DNA of 64,000 nucleotides from Bradyrhizobium sp. CB2312. Lineage in GTDB: Bacteria > Pseudomonadota > Alphaproteobacteria > Rhizobiales > Xanthobacteraceae. The stretch lies in NCBI RefSeq assembly GCF_029714425.1, contig NZ_CP121668.1:2811501-2875500 (forward strand), written 5' to 3'. The position numbers were made by a program, and so were the translations under genes. Of this stretch, positions 7,845 through 17,141 are shown piece after piece (positions within the stretch are counted from its first letter, which is position 1; each line of letters begins with the position of its first letter). The notes beneath the pieces were generated by a model that saw only the letters and a program-made list of their open reading frames with translations, was not told where the DNA came from and did not search any database.

Positions 7845-10043
7845 ATGAACGCCTATGTCGGAACGCCAACGTCCCGCGTCGATGGTCGCGCCAAGGTCAC
7901 CGGGGCCGCCAAATATGCCGGCGAATTTTCGGCCGATGGACTCGCCCATGGCTTCGTCGTCACGGCCACCATTCCGCGCGGGCGCATTGCGCGTCTCGAC
8001 ACCAGCAAAGCGCTGAAGGTGAAGGGCGTGCTCGACGTGCTCACGCATGCGCATCGGCCGCTGCTCGCCGACAAGGACGAGTCCTGGAAGGATGAAGTGG
8101 CGCCGGACGAAGGCTCGCCATTCCGTCCGCTCTACGACGACAGCATCAAGTTCAACGGCCAGCCGATCGCGCTGGTCGTGGCGGACGACTGTGAAATCGC
8201 CAAATTCGCCGCGACGTTGGTGCGTGTCGATTATCAGGAGCAGGCGTTTGCGACCGACCTCGAAGCCGAGCGCCGCAAGGCCGCCGAGGTCAAGCAACCG
8301 AGCAAGCCCCGCGGCGATGCCGTCGCAGCGCTTGCCGGAGCACCCGTACAGCACGAGGCGGACTACTTCGTTCCGACCGAGCATCACAACCCGATGGAGC
8401 TCTATGCAACCACGGCGGTTTGGGACGGCGGCGGCAGGCTCACGGTCTACGACAAGACGCAAGGCGTCCAGAACGTTCACAAGTTACTCTGCAGCGTGTT
8501 CGGCAAGAATCCGGAAGATATCCGCGTGCTCTCGCCCTATGTCGGCGGCGCCTTCGGCTCCGGCCTGCGGCCGCAATACCAGGTGGTGCTGGCAACGCTT
8601 GCCGCGCTGGCGCTGAAGCGGTCCGTTCGCGTGGTGCTGACGCGGCAGCAGATGTACGGGCTCGGCTACCGGCCGGCGACGATCGAGCACGTCGGGCTCG
8701 GCGCCCGGTCCGACGGCGCGCTCGAGGCGGTCACGCACGAGGCCACGGCCGTCACCTCGCGCTATGAGGATTTCGCGCGCAACGACGCCGGCTGGGCGGA
8801 ACAGCTCTACAAGAGCCCGAACAGCCGCTATTCCCACAAGCTCGCTCGCCTCGATGTCTCCACCCCCTGCGACATGCGCGCGCCGGGTGCAGCTTCAGGC
8901 GTCTGCGCGCTTGAATGCGCCATGGACGAATTGGCCGTCGCACTCAAGCTCGACCCCGTCGAGCTGCGGCTGAAGTGCTACTCGGACCGCGACCAGAGTG
9001 AAGACCTCCCCTACACCAGCAAGCAGCTGCGCGAATGCTACGCCCGCGGTGCGCAAGCCTTCGGCTGGAGCAGGCGCAATCCCGCGCCGCGCTCGATGCG
9101 CGACGGCAAGGAGCTGGTCGGCTGGGGCATGGCGACAGGCGTGTGGGAGGCGCTGCAGATGCCGGTCGCAGCTCGCATCGTGCTGACCGCGAATGGCCAT
9201 GCCGAAGTCTCCTGCGCGGCGTCCGACATCGGCACCGGCACCTACACCATCGTGGCACAGGTGGCAGCCGATGCGCTCGGGCTGCCGATCGAGAATATCG
9301 ACGTCAGGCTCGCCGACTCGACCCTGCCGCAGGCCCCCGTCGAGGGTGGCTCGTGGATGGCCGCATCGAGTGCGCATGCGGTGTTGGGAGCGGCCGAGGA
9401 CATTCGCCAGGAACTCGCGCGTCTTGCCAAGGCGATACCCGCCTCACCGCTGGCTGATGCGGCCAATATTATCCTTGTCGACGGCACGATCGCCAAGGAC
9501 GGCGACAGGAGCTTTGCGGTCTCGATCGCGGATGCGATGCGCTACGGCAAGCTTGAGCGGATCGAGAAGCAGAAGCTCAACCAATTCGCGGAGGACAAGT
9601 CGCACGCACGCAACACGCATTCGGCCGTCTTTGCCGAGGTAAAGGTGGACGAGCAGCTCGGCGTCATCCGCGTCGCGCGCGTCGTAAGCGCCGTCGCGGC
9701 CGGGCGGATCCTCAACACCAAGACCGGTCGCAGCCAGATCATGGGCAGCGTGGTCTGGGGGATCGGGATGGCCCTGCACGAGGAGACCGTGACGGATCAC
9801 CGCTTCGGCCGGATCATGAACGCGAATATCGCCGAGTACCACATCCCCGTGAATGCCGACATTCACGACATCGAGGTGATCTTCGTCGAAGAGCGCGACG
9901 ACCGCATCAACAGGCTGGGCGTCAAGGGGCTTGGCGAAATCGGCATTGTCGGCGTCCCCGCCGCGATTGCGAACGCCGTGTATCACGCCACGGGAAGGCG
10001 CATCCGCCGCCTCCCGATCACACTGGACAAGCTGCTGGCGTGA
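7845..10043 (+). CDS. paoC: Aldehyde oxidoreductase molybdenum subunit (PaoC/YagR type)
   Basis: The 732-residue catalytic subunit binds the molybdopterin cofactor and oxidises aldehydes to carboxylic acids. The N-terminal domain begins RVDGRAKVTGAAKYAGE. Molybdopterin-contact motifs include GGAFGSGLRPQY, and the C-terminal GVKGLGEIG carries the expected catalytic Glu. Length fits the family. It starts 7 bases after paoB with gatg spacing typical of an operon. No PaoD-like maturation factor is adjacent, so cofactor insertion would need a factor elsewhere. The natural substrate cannot be read from sequence. Confidence 0.9.
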   Translation: MNAYVGTPTSRVDGRAKVTGAAKYAGEFSADGLAHGFVVTATIPRGRIARLDTSKALKVKGVLDVLTHAHRPLLADKDESWKDEVAPDEGSPFRPLYDDSIKFNGQPIALVVADDCEIAKFAATLVRVDYQEQAFATDLEAERRKAAEVKQPSKPRGDAVAALAGAPVQHEADYFVPTEHHNPMELYATTAVWDGGGRLTVYDKTQGVQNVHKLLCSVFGKNPEDIRVLSPYVGGAFGSGLRPQYQVVLATLAALALKRSVRVVLTRQQMYGLGYRPATIEHVGLGARSDGALEAVTHEATAVTSRYEDFARNDAGWAEQLYKSPNSRYSHKLARLDVSTPCDMRAPGAASGVCALECAMDELAVALKLDPVELRLKCYSDRDQSEDLPYTSKQLRECYARGAQAFGWSRRNPAPRSMRDGKELVGWGMATGVWEALQMPVAARIVLTANGHAEVSCAASDIGTGTYTIVAQVAADALGLPIENIDVRLADSTLPQAPVEGGSWMAASSAHAVLGAAEDIRQELARLAKAIPASPLADAANIILVDGTIAKDGDRSFAVSIADAMRYGKLERIEKQKLNQFAEDKSHARNTHSAVFAEVKVDEQLGVIRVARVVSAVAAGRILNTKTGRSQIMGSVVWGIGMALHEETVTDHRFGRIMNANIAEYHIPVNADIHDIEVIFVEERDDRINRLGVKGLGEIGIVGVPAAIANAVYHATGRRIRRLPITLDKLLA

Positions 10044-10454
10044 CGCGCAAGTAGCTTACCCTCACGCAAGCTGTATGGATGTTCATCGAATCGTGAAAAA
10101 CGCGAGCCTGGGCGCGATTTGATACGCTAGCGGGCGGTGCGAGTGCGTCGTGTGCCCGGCGTTTGCCGGATCCGCGCGGGCGCGGCGTCAGGCGTCTGAA
10201 CCTCTATTCGCCTGCCGCCGGAGCACGGCGTAGAGGGCGATCGAGCCAGAAAATCGGTGCATAGGACACGCCAAAGCGGTATTTCATACAGTAATGTCGG
10301 GGCGCGCGAAATGCATCTTCCTGCCGGATAAGGCCTCCGACTCTTGAATATACCAGGCAGTTGCTTGCGCATAACGTGCAGGAATTTCGGTTGCGCAAAT
10401 CGTGGTCGCAGTACTACCAGGGCGCCGCTCAAAAGCGAGTCTCTGAGAAGCTTG
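10044..10454. other. Non-coding or unrecognised sequence before the IS cluster
   Basis: After the paoC stop no plus-strand gene is seen. The truncated transposase frame on the minus strand reads on into this stretch to 10284, but the added residues are unlike any transposase end. A minus-strand tail (SIALYAVLRRQANRG) is open to about 10200 without recognisable family. Confidence 0.4.
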
Positions 10455-11315
10455 ATTGGTCTCCTCGCGGCGCAGATAGCCCTCATATTGGAGGCGCTCG
10501 GCGGCTGTGAGCAGCTTGGGATCGATCGTGGTCGCGCCAATCACGGTGCGTATCGGTCGCATCGATTTGCGGACGGCGTCGAGAAAGGCTCGACTGGCGT
10601 TCTCCATCAGATGCCAACGATCTGCCACCTGCACCGCGTGCGGCAAGGCCTTTGCTGCGGCTTCGCCATATCCTCCACCACGGTCACGGGCGACGATCGC
10701 GATCGTGGGATGCGCAGCGAGCCACGCTTGGGCGGTTGCGGGCTCCCGATCCGGCAGCAGCGTGACAATCCGACGCTTTTCCAGGTTGCAGATGATGCTG
10801 GCGTATCGGTGATTGCGCCGCCAGGCCCAATCATCAATGCCGATAACCCTGAGCGGGTCGGCCGGCGGACGGCTACGGCGTCGGACCACGCGCAGGAGCG
10901 TGTCTTTGCTCACCGGCAGCATCAGCCGTTTTGCGAAGCCTGCCGCCGGTCGACCACCAAGCGCCAGACCGAGGTGATGGACAATAGAGTCCAGCCTCGC
11001 CGTGCGTCGCGCTGATGGAGCCAGTATCCCCTCGGCGAAGCGCTCAGTGAAGATTTGGCGCCCGCACAGGACGGCATCGCAGCGGAAGCGGCGGGCGATT
11101 ACCAGGAGCTGGACGATCCGCCCCGCGAGTGGAAGATCGGTCACGCGGCGTCGATAGCGGCTATGGACACGTCGCGAAACCGTTCCGCACGATGGGCACA
11201 GACCAACGCTTCCGGACGCCCGGACCACAACAACGGCCTTATCACCCTCGTAGTACGCACTCTCTACAACAAACCCACGCGGCACCAGACTGGAGCGGTG
11301 GAGTGCTTGCTGCAT
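10455..11315 (-). pseudogene. ISL3 transposase, C-terminally truncated
   Basis: Encodes the zinc-finger-like CPSCGTVSRRVHSRYRRR region and the first part of the DDE domain (GIDDWAWRRNHRYASI, VARDRGGGYGEAA, VADRWHLMEN) but breaks off after the ERLQYEGYLRREET segment, before the final catalytic Glu region. The open frame continues to 10284 as unrelated sequence. It cannot encode active transposase alone, though its end could be mobilised by copy 2. Confidence 0.8.
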
Positions 11316-11382
11316 CGCGCTGATTCTCCCCCAATCAAAGCGCCAGACATCCCCCAAACTGCATCAAAAGTGAGTCAGAGCC
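10455..11382 (-). mobile_element. Truncated ISL3-family element (copy 1)
   Basis: This 928-bp segment is nearly identical to 12140-13067 (constant offset 1685; one visible difference changes Val to Gly in the encoded CxxC-containing domain). It holds the transposase N-terminal half and one inverted-repeat end but loses homology sharply at 10455, where the rest of the element has been replaced by unrelated DNA. Copy 2 lies 31 bases away in the same orientation. Confidence 0.85.
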
Positions 11383-11413
11383 AAAATTGGACGCCGATGA
11401 GGGGTCAAATTTG

Positions 11414-11436
11414 GGCTCTGACGCAAGTTTGGTGCA
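11414..11436 (+). repeat. Left terminal inverted repeat of ISL3 copy 2
   Basis: Reads ggctctgacgcaagtttggt plus gca; pairs imperfectly with 13045-13067 on the other strand. Confidence 0.7.
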
Positions 11437-11443
11437 GCGCCGA

Positions 11444-13000
11444 CTATTCTGCGCCGATCAACCTGGCTTGAAGCAGATCGATTTTCCCACGACCGTACAT
11501 TTGACGTCGAACGAGCTTGAGGCGCGTAATCTGACCTTCGGTCTGTCCGTTCGACCATGGTGAAGCGATTGCCGCCCGTACCGCAGCCTCATCTTTCGCA
11601 ACGCCGCTGGCGAACGAGGCGACGAGACTGGCGCGGGCGCGCTCGATCCATGGGATGAGCCCCTCCTCAGTTTTGCGCCGGATCATCAAGTGGAATTCAG
11701 CGATGATCTCGCGCGCCTCGACCAGGGTTGGTACGCCAGCTTCGATCGCCGCGACCGTGACGGTCTCCGCTTTCGTGAGTACATCCCGCCCGACTGTCAT
11801 GAGGCGTGCGATCGTTCTGGCTGACGGAATCCGCTGCAGGTTTTCTACGTCGGCCTTTTCAGCCCGTCGTCTACGGGTCGCCCACTCGCTGATGACGCGG
11901 AGCGAGCCTCGGAAGCCACGGGCCGCCAGGCGGCGCCAAAGTTCAGCGCCGTTTCGACAGCCGGCCGCCCACTGGTCGTCGAGCCATGGCAGATGCTGAT
12001 CGAGTGAGCTCTGCCGGGTCCGGAAGACATCATGGCGTTCACCGCGGATGACCTGCCGCACCAGCTTCCTACTATGGCCAGTTCGGCGCACGATCTGCTT
12101 GATCGGTATGCCGTTCTTCGACAGAGCCAGGATGGCTGCATTGGTCTCCTCGCGGCGCAGATAGCCCTCATATTGGAGGCGCTCGGCGGCTGTGAGCAGC
12201 TTGGGATCGATCGTGGTCGCGCCAATCACGGTGCGTATCGGTCGCATCGATTTGCGGACGGCGTCGAGAAAGGCTCGACTGGCGTTCTCCATCAGATGCC
12301 AACGATCTGCCACCTGCACCGCGTGCGGCAAGGCCTTTGCTGCGGCTTCGCCATATCCTCCACCACGGTCACGGGCGACGATCGCGATCGTGGGATGCGC
12401 AGCGAGCCACGCTTGGGCGGTTGCGGGCTCCCGATCCGGCAGCAGCGTGACAATCCGACGCTTTTCCAGGTTGCAGATGATGCTGGCGTATCGGTGATTG
12501 CGCCGCCAGGCCCAATCATCAATGCCGATAACCCTGAGCGGGTCGGCCGGCGGACGGCTACGGCGTCGGACCACGCGCAGGAGCGTGTCTTTGCTCACCG
12601 GCAGCATCAGCCGTTTTGCGAAGCCTGCCGCCGGTCGACCACCAAGCGCCAGACCGAGGTGATGGACAATAGAGTCCAGCCTCGCCGTGCGTCGCGCTGA
12701 TGGAGCCAGTATCCCCTCGGCGAAGCGCTCAGTGAAGATTTGGCGCCCGCACAGGACGGCATCGCAGCGGAAGCGGCGGGCGATTACCAGGAGCTGGACG
12801 ATCCGCCCCGCGAGTGGAAGATCGGTCACGCGGCGTCGATAGCGGCTATGGCCACGTCGCGAAACCGTTCCGCACGATGGGCACAGACCAACGCTTCCGG
12901 ACGCCCGGACCACAACAACGGCCTTATCACCCTCGTAGTACGCACTCTCTACAACAAACCCACGCGGCACCAGACTGGAGCGGTGGAGTGCTTGCTGCAT
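11444..13000 (-). CDS. ISL3-family transposase
   Basis: A 518-residue transposase using the ATG at 13000; a TTG at 13042 would add 14 residues. The N-terminal zinc-binding part has CPSCGTVSRRGHSRYRRR, followed by a helix-turn-helix region. The DDE core shows IGIDDWAWRRNHRYAS and VARDRGGGYGEAAAKALPHA with two catalytic Asp candidates, and a C-terminal WSNGQTEGQITRLKLVRRQM segment with the expected Glu and the typical ISL3 ending. Full length, so likely active. Confidence 0.88.
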   Translation of the reverse strand: MQQALHRSSLVPRGFVVESAYYEGDKAVVVVRASGSVGLCPSCGTVSRRGHSRYRRRVTDLPLAGRIVQLLVIARRFRCDAVLCGRQIFTERFAEGILAPSARRTARLDSIVHHLGLALGGRPAAGFAKRLMLPVSKDTLLRVVRRRSRPPADPLRVIGIDDWAWRRNHRYASIICNLEKRRIVTLLPDREPATAQAWLAAHPTIAIVARDRGGGYGEAAAKALPHAVQVADRWHLMENASRAFLDAVRKSMRPIRTVIGATTIDPKLLTAAERLQYEGYLRREETNAAILALSKNGIPIKQIVRRTGHSRKLVRQVIRGERHDVFRTRQSSLDQHLPWLDDQWAAGCRNGAELWRRLAARGFRGSLRVISEWATRRRRAEKADVENLQRIPSARTIARLMTVGRDVLTKAETVTVAAIEAGVPTLVEAREIIAEFHLMIRRKTEEGLIPWIERARASLVASFASGVAKDEAAVRAAIASPWSNGQTEGQITRLKLVRRQMYGRGKIDLLQARLIGAE

Positions 13001-13044
13001 CGCGCTGATTCTCCCCCAATCAAAGCGCCAGACATCCCCCAAAC

Positions 13045-13067
13045 TGCATCAAAAGTGAGTCAGAGCC
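13045..13067 (-). repeat. Right terminal inverted repeat of ISL3 copy 2
   Basis: Plus strand reads tgcatcaaaagtgagtcaga then gcc. The same end occurs at 11360-11382 in copy 1. Confidence 0.7.
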
Positions 13068-13186
13068 GAAAATTGACCCCCTGACGACACGAGGAATTGC
13101 CCCCCTCGCAACACGGTCAGAACGGGGGTTTTATGCAGCGACTCAGTTCAGGTCCTCTGCGGTTCAAAGATCCGCGGAGGGAGGCC

Positions 13187-14431
13187 ATGCTGGAGCCGGA
13201 CGAGGTTTCGGCGATACTCCGGCTCAACGAGCTGGGGTGGGGTAGTAAACGGATTGCCCGGGAGCTCGGGATTAGCCGCAACACGGTGAAGGACTACGTG
13301 GCGGCCGGCGGCTGGACGCCGTATCGGCAGCCGCACCGCAAAAAGGCACTCGATGGCCAGGAGATCTGGCTCAAGGAGCGCCTACGGCAGCACCACGGCA
13401 ATGCCGACGTGATCCGCCAGGAGCTGGCAGCCGAGAAAGGCATCATCGTCAGCCTGCGCACGGTCGAGCGGGCCGTCCAGCGCTATCGCCAGGAGCTTGC
13501 GGCCGAGGCGCGTGCGACGGTGCGGTTCGAGACACCGCCCGGCAAACAGCTGCAGATCGATTTTGGCGAGCGGCTGGTCGAGATCGGCGGTAGCAAGGTT
13601 CGCGCCTACCTGTTCGTCGCCACGTTGGGCTACTCGCGCCGGCACCATGTCAGGGCATTCCGCAACGAACGGCAAGAGAGCTGGTTCGATGGCTTGGAAA
13701 GCTCCTTCGTGAAGTTTGGCGGCGTGCCCGAGGAGGTGCTGTTCGACAATGCGCGTGCGCTGGTCGTGGAACACGATGCCGCGACGCGCACCGTCGTGTT
13801 TAATGACAAGCTGACCGCGTTTGCCAAGCACTGGGGCTTCCGGCCACGGGCCTGCGCGCCATATCGAGCCCGCACCAAGGGCAAGACCGAGAATGGCGTC
13901 GGCTACGTCAAGCGGAATGCGGTCGCCGGCCGCACCTTCCCGAGCTGGGAGGCCTTTGAGGCGCACCTTGAGGCTTGGACGCGGGAGATCGCCGACCTAC
14001 GCCAGCATGGCACGACGGGCGAAGTACCGATTGAGCGCTTCAGGCGCGCTGAGGCGCCTGCGCTGAAGCCCATCGCCGGGAGGCCGCCCTTCCAGGTCGC
14101 ACGTGAACTGATCCGTCGCGTGCAGGCCGACTGCGCGGTCGAGATCGATGGCAATGCCTACTCTGTGCCATGGCGGCTGATCGGCGAGACGGTGAGAGCG
14201 ACGATCGCCGATGGCGTGGTGTGCATCCACCACGGGATCCATGAGGTGGCCGCTCATCCGATCTGTGTCGGCCGTCGCCGTCGCGTCGTCGACCCTAAAC
14301 ACTTTGAGGGCCTGACTGGCTTTAAACCGAGTCGTGCTGGCGATCTCGCGTTATCGCCTGTCGCGCCGCCGTCGCCGACGCTGCTGCGGCCGCTCGGCGA
14401 GTACGAAGCGATTGTGGGAGGGGGCTTCTGA
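13187..14431 (+). CDS. istA: IS21-family transposase IstA
   Basis: A 414-residue DDE transposase. The N-terminal helix-turn-helix reads GSKRIARELGISRNTVKDYV, typical of IstA. The catalytic core includes QIDFGE, then EVLFDNARAL, then APYRARTKGKTENGVGYVKR, giving the D-D-E set. The start at 13187 follows a GGAGG site; an earlier ATG at 13133 is possible. The stop overlaps the istB start (TGATG), so translation is coupled. Confidence 0.9.
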   Translation: MLEPDEVSAILRLNELGWGSKRIARELGISRNTVKDYVAAGGWTPYRQPHRKKALDGQEIWLKERLRQHHGNADVIRQELAAEKGIIVSLRTVERAVQRYRQELAAEARATVRFETPPGKQLQIDFGERLVEIGGSKVRAYLFVATLGYSRRHHVRAFRNERQESWFDGLESSFVKFGGVPEEVLFDNARALVVEHDAATRTVVFNDKLTAFAKHWGFRPRACAPYRARTKGKTENGVGYVKRNAVAGRTFPSWEAFEAHLEAWTREIADLRQHGTTGEVPIERFRRAEAPALKPIAGRPPFQVARELIRRVQADCAVEIDGNAYSVPWRLIGETVRATIADGVVCIHHGIHEVAAHPICVGRRRRVVDPKHFEGLTGFKPSRAGDLALSPVAPPSPTLLRPLGEYEAIVGGGF

Positions 14432-15228
14432 TGCGAGCCATTGTCCCCGACCGCCTTAGCGATATGCTGACGCGCCTGAAGCTGACGGCTGTCCGCGACC
14501 AGCTGGATGGGCTGTTGGATGAGGCCGGCCGGCAAGAGCTGAGCCTACGCGAGACCCTGGTGCTGCTGTGCGAGCGCGAGATCGCCCGCAAGGATGAGCG
14601 GCGCGTCGAGATGACGTTCAAACTTGCTCGCTTCCCGTTCGTTCGCGATCTGTCGGGCTTCGACTTCTCGGCCCAGCCCTCGCTGGACCCCAAGCAGATA
14701 CGCGAGCTTGCGAGCGCCCGCTGGATTGCCAATGGCGAGAACGTGCTGCTGCTTGGGCCACCTGGCGTTGGCAAGACGCATCTTGCGGTCGCTCTTGGTC
14801 GCGAAGCGATCCTGGCTGGGCATTCCGTTCAGTTCGTCGCAGCCACGACTGTCGTTGCGCAGCTTGCTAAAGGTCACGGCGAAGGGCGGCTCGAGGAGCG
14901 ACTCGCGCAATTTGCCAAGCCAAAGCTCTTGATCATCGACGAGCTCGGGTATCTGCCCTTTGAACCCAATGCCGCGCATCTGTTCTTCCAGCTCGTTAGC
15001 CGTCGCTATGAGAGAGGCGCGATCCTGCTGACCAGCAACCGCAGTGTCGGCGAGTGGGGCTCGGTCTTCAGCGACCCCGTGGTTGCCACCGCGATCCTTG
15101 ATCGTCTGCTGCACCACAGTCACGTCATCACGATCCGCGGCGACAGCTATCGCTTGAAGGAGAAGCGCCGCAGCGGACTGCTGCAGAAGCCCGCTGCACC
15201 AGAAGCCAAATCGGAGAAGAAGTCGTGA
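14431..15228 (+). CDS. istB: IS21-family helper ATPase IstB
   Basis: A 265-residue AAA+ ATPase of the DnaC/IstB type that assembles on DNA and stimulates IstA and target choice. Walker A is LGPPGVGKTHLAVALG and Walker B is LLIIDELGYLPF; a sensor-like LLTSNRSVGEWG follows. The length is usual and no defect is visible. Confidence 0.92.
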   Translation: MRAIVPDRLSDMLTRLKLTAVRDQLDGLLDEAGRQELSLRETLVLLCEREIARKDERRVEMTFKLARFPFVRDLSGFDFSAQPSLDPKQIRELASARWIANGENVLLLGPPGVGKTHLAVALGREAILAGHSVQFVAATTVVAQLAKGHGEGRLEERLAQFAKPKLLIIDELGYLPFEPNAAHLFFQLVSRRYERGAILLTSNRSVGEWGSVFSDPVVATAILDRLLHHSHVITIRGDSYRLKEKRRSGLLQKPAAPEAKSEKKS

Positions 15229-15337
15229 AGCAAGCCGCTCGCTCGCTACAGCGCTATGACGGGCGCGCTTCGCGAGCGGCTTGCTACAGTCCTGCAAACA
15301 ACAAGGGGGTCACTTCCTCATGTCGCTGCGGGGTCAA

Positions 15338-15761
15338 ATCCGGACGTCGCTTGACAAACGTAACCTTCGTCTCGTTCGCCATCGATGTTTCGCCGACGGG
15401 TGTCCCCTGGGAATGAATGCGTCTCTCGGTGGGAAGAACGCGGGCACTATAGTCTGCGAGTCCATTGACCAAGGCGGCGATAAGCCCCTTTCGTCTTTCT
15501 CCAACTCAGAAGGAAAGGTAACGAGCGAGACAGTCGCGAGCGCTGGGAAGTACGAGGTCTGGTTATGAACGCCACGGTATAATCATTAGGGCCGTTCCGA
15601 TGGGGATCAACTTCGCCGCCGCCTCGATTTACCGGCCAAACTAGGGGCACAACGTTTCCATTTGCCGGGGAACGAGCAGTTAGCCCAGCCGTTTCGGCAA
15701 GAAGTGATCCGCGGCTCTCGCTCATACGTTTTAAGTGGGAGAAGCCGCTTGTCGAGCAACT
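15338..15761. other. Upstream region of the ECF sigma operon
   Basis: No gene is recognised between the IS21 end and the sigma factor. A TGATCC at 15705-15710 followed by TTTTAAG near 15730-15735 resembles the RpoE(ChrR)-type promoter elements TGATCC and TAAG, but the spacing (about 21) is longer than I expect, so this is only a candidate autoregulatory promoter. Confidence 0.35.
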
Positions 15762-16418
15762 ATGGTCGCTGCTATCCGAGCTTTAACTGTGCCAATCCCG
15801 GCCAAGGCCAGTGCGCCACGCGGGGGTGTCGCGCGGCTGTCGACCGGTGTGAGCAAAGGGCCGAAGGCGAAGGTGAACTGGGCTGATTTGATCGGACGCG
15901 TCGCCTCTTCCGGTGACAGAGAGGCATTCAACCGTCTCTTTGAGCATTTCTCGCCTCGCATCAAGGGATTGATGTTGAAGGCCGGGTGCAGTTCCGACGA
16001 GGCCGAGGAGATCGCGCAAAGCACCCTGATCGCCGTTTGGCGCAAGGCGAGCCAGTTCGATCCGTCGACGGTCGGGGCCGCGGCCTGGATATTCACGATT
16101 GCACGTAACCTGCGGATTGATTTGTTCCGCAGCAAGGCGCGGGCAGACCGCGTGCGGGGCGTTGCCGAGCTGCCGGACACGCCGGATCCCGCCGAACCGG
16201 TCGACGCCGTCATTTCACGCGTTCAAGACGCTGCCCGGATCACGTCAGCTGTCGGGAGGCTGTCGGCGGAGCAATCCAGGGTAGTGACGCTGTCGTTCAT
16301 CGAGGAGAGGCCGCATCCTGAAATTGCAAGCCTGCTCGGAATTCCGCTCGGAACGGTGAAGTCGCGGATCAGACTGGCGATGAACCGCCTGAGAGAGCTA
16401 TTGGACGAAGAAGCATGA
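15762..16418 (+). CDS. rpoE: ECF sigma factor, RpoE/ECF11 type
   Basis: A 218-residue extracytoplasmic-function sigma factor. Region 2 includes EAFNRLFEHFSPRIKGLM and AAAWIFTIARNLRIDLFR; region 4 includes RPHPEIASLLGIPLGTVKSR. The zinc anti-sigma ChrR follows with a 4-base overlap, the arrangement of the singlet-oxygen response pair of Rhodobacter. ATG 15762 is preferred over GTG 15735 because the latter would run into the candidate promoter. It would direct transcription of lipid and photo-oxidative-stress genes, several of which lie just downstream. Confidence 0.88.
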   Translation: MVAAIRALTVPIPAKASAPRGGVARLSTGVSKGPKAKVNWADLIGRVASSGDREAFNRLFEHFSPRIKGLMLKAGCSSDEAEEIAQSTLIAVWRKASQFDPSTVGAAAWIFTIARNLRIDLFRSKARADRVRGVAELPDTPDPAEPVDAVISRVQDAARITSAVGRLSAEQSRVVTLSFIEERPHPEIASLLGIPLGTVKSRIRLAMNRLRELLDEEA

Positions 16419-17062
16419 CCATCAACCATCATCCTCCGGAAGATCTTTTGGCCGACTTTGCCGCCGGCAGGTTGGAAGAGGCCTATCACCTGGTCGTGGG
16501 GGTGCATGTGGCAGAATGCGCCCGGTGCGCCCGGTTCGTGCGCGCGATAGAGCAGCTCGCGGGCTTGGCACTCGAGGATGTCGAGCCGGTGCCGATGGCA
16601 GCCGATGCGTTCGAGCGCGTGTTGGCTCGGATCGACGTCGCGCCTGGACCGAGAGCTGCGCCGTCTTCGGCCGACACGTTCGGGATGGTGCGAGATGTTC
16701 CACCGGCGCTGCGAGACTACCGGGTTGGCAAATCCAGGCGCGTTGCGCCAGGTCTCAGCATGCGGCCGATCGAGCTTTCCGGCTCGGGCAAGGCGCGGGC
16801 CTTCTTGCTGCGGTCGGCGCCGGGCACGCGCATGCTGGAACACACTCACACCGGCACCGAGTTGACGCTCGTGCTCGAAGGCAGCTTCAGCCACGAAGGC
16901 GGTCGTTTTGGCCCCGGCGATTTCGACTATGGTGATGACGAGGTTGATCATCGTCCGATTGTTGGCGACGAAGGCCCATGTCTCTGCCTGGTTGCGATGA
17001 CCGGTGATCTGCGCATGAATGGTCTGCTTGGTCGGCTGATCGGGCTCTTCGTGCGGCTTTGA
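16415..17062 (+). CDS. chrR: ChrR-type zinc anti-sigma factor
   Basis: A 215-residue cytoplasmic anti-sigma factor. The N-terminal zinc anti-sigma domain keeps ligands H5 or H6, H31, C35 and C38. The C-terminal cupin keeps H143, H145, E149 and H179, the set needed for the singlet-oxygen response in the Rhodobacter protein. All key residues are present, so it should hold the upstream sigma factor inactive until oxidative damage. Start ATGA overlaps the sigma stop. Confidence 0.92.
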   Translation: MTINHHPPEDLLADFAAGRLEEAYHLVVGVHVAECARCARFVRAIEQLAGLALEDVEPVPMAADAFERVLARIDVAPGPRAAPSSADTFGMVRDVPPALRDYRVGKSRRVAPGLSMRPIELSGSGKARAFLLRSAPGTRMLEHTHTGTELTLVLEGSFSHEGGRFGPGDFDYGDDEVDHRPIVGDEGPCLCLVAMTGDLRMNGLLGRLIGLFVRL

Positions 17063-17141
17063 TCCTCTTCACTGCTCTCCAGGCCGGTGATCCGAACGTG
17101 AGCCCGAAGCGTTTCAATGCCAAACGCAAGGGAGACGGGAC

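Larger units (their letters stand above)
11414..13067 (-). mobile_element. Intact ISL3-family insertion sequence (copy 2)
   Basis: About 1654 bp, bounded by imperfect inverted repeats: ggctctgacgcaagtttggt at the left and the complement of gtgagtcagagcc at the right. The right boundary agrees with the point where identity to copy 1 stops. The inverted similarity continues outside as ggggtcaa(a)ttt / aaaattgacccc, so the alternative outer limits are 11401-13080. Clear 8-bp target duplications were not seen; flanks are disturbed by copy 1 and by the IS21 element on the right. Confidence 0.8.
13073..15337 (+). mobile_element. IS21-family insertion sequence
   Basis: About 2265 bp with istA and istB in tandem. 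The left end (ttgaccccctgacgacacga) and the inverted right end (ttgaccccgcagcgacatga) match over roughly 30 bases with few differences. The left end abuts, or overlaps by up to 8 bases, the outer edge of the ISL3 copy 2 terminal repeat, so one element inserted at or very near the end of the other. Confidence 0.8.

Noticed and set aside
15281..15568. 95-codon ORF across the IS21 right end
   Set aside because: Chimeric reading over the IS border without family features or ribosome site.
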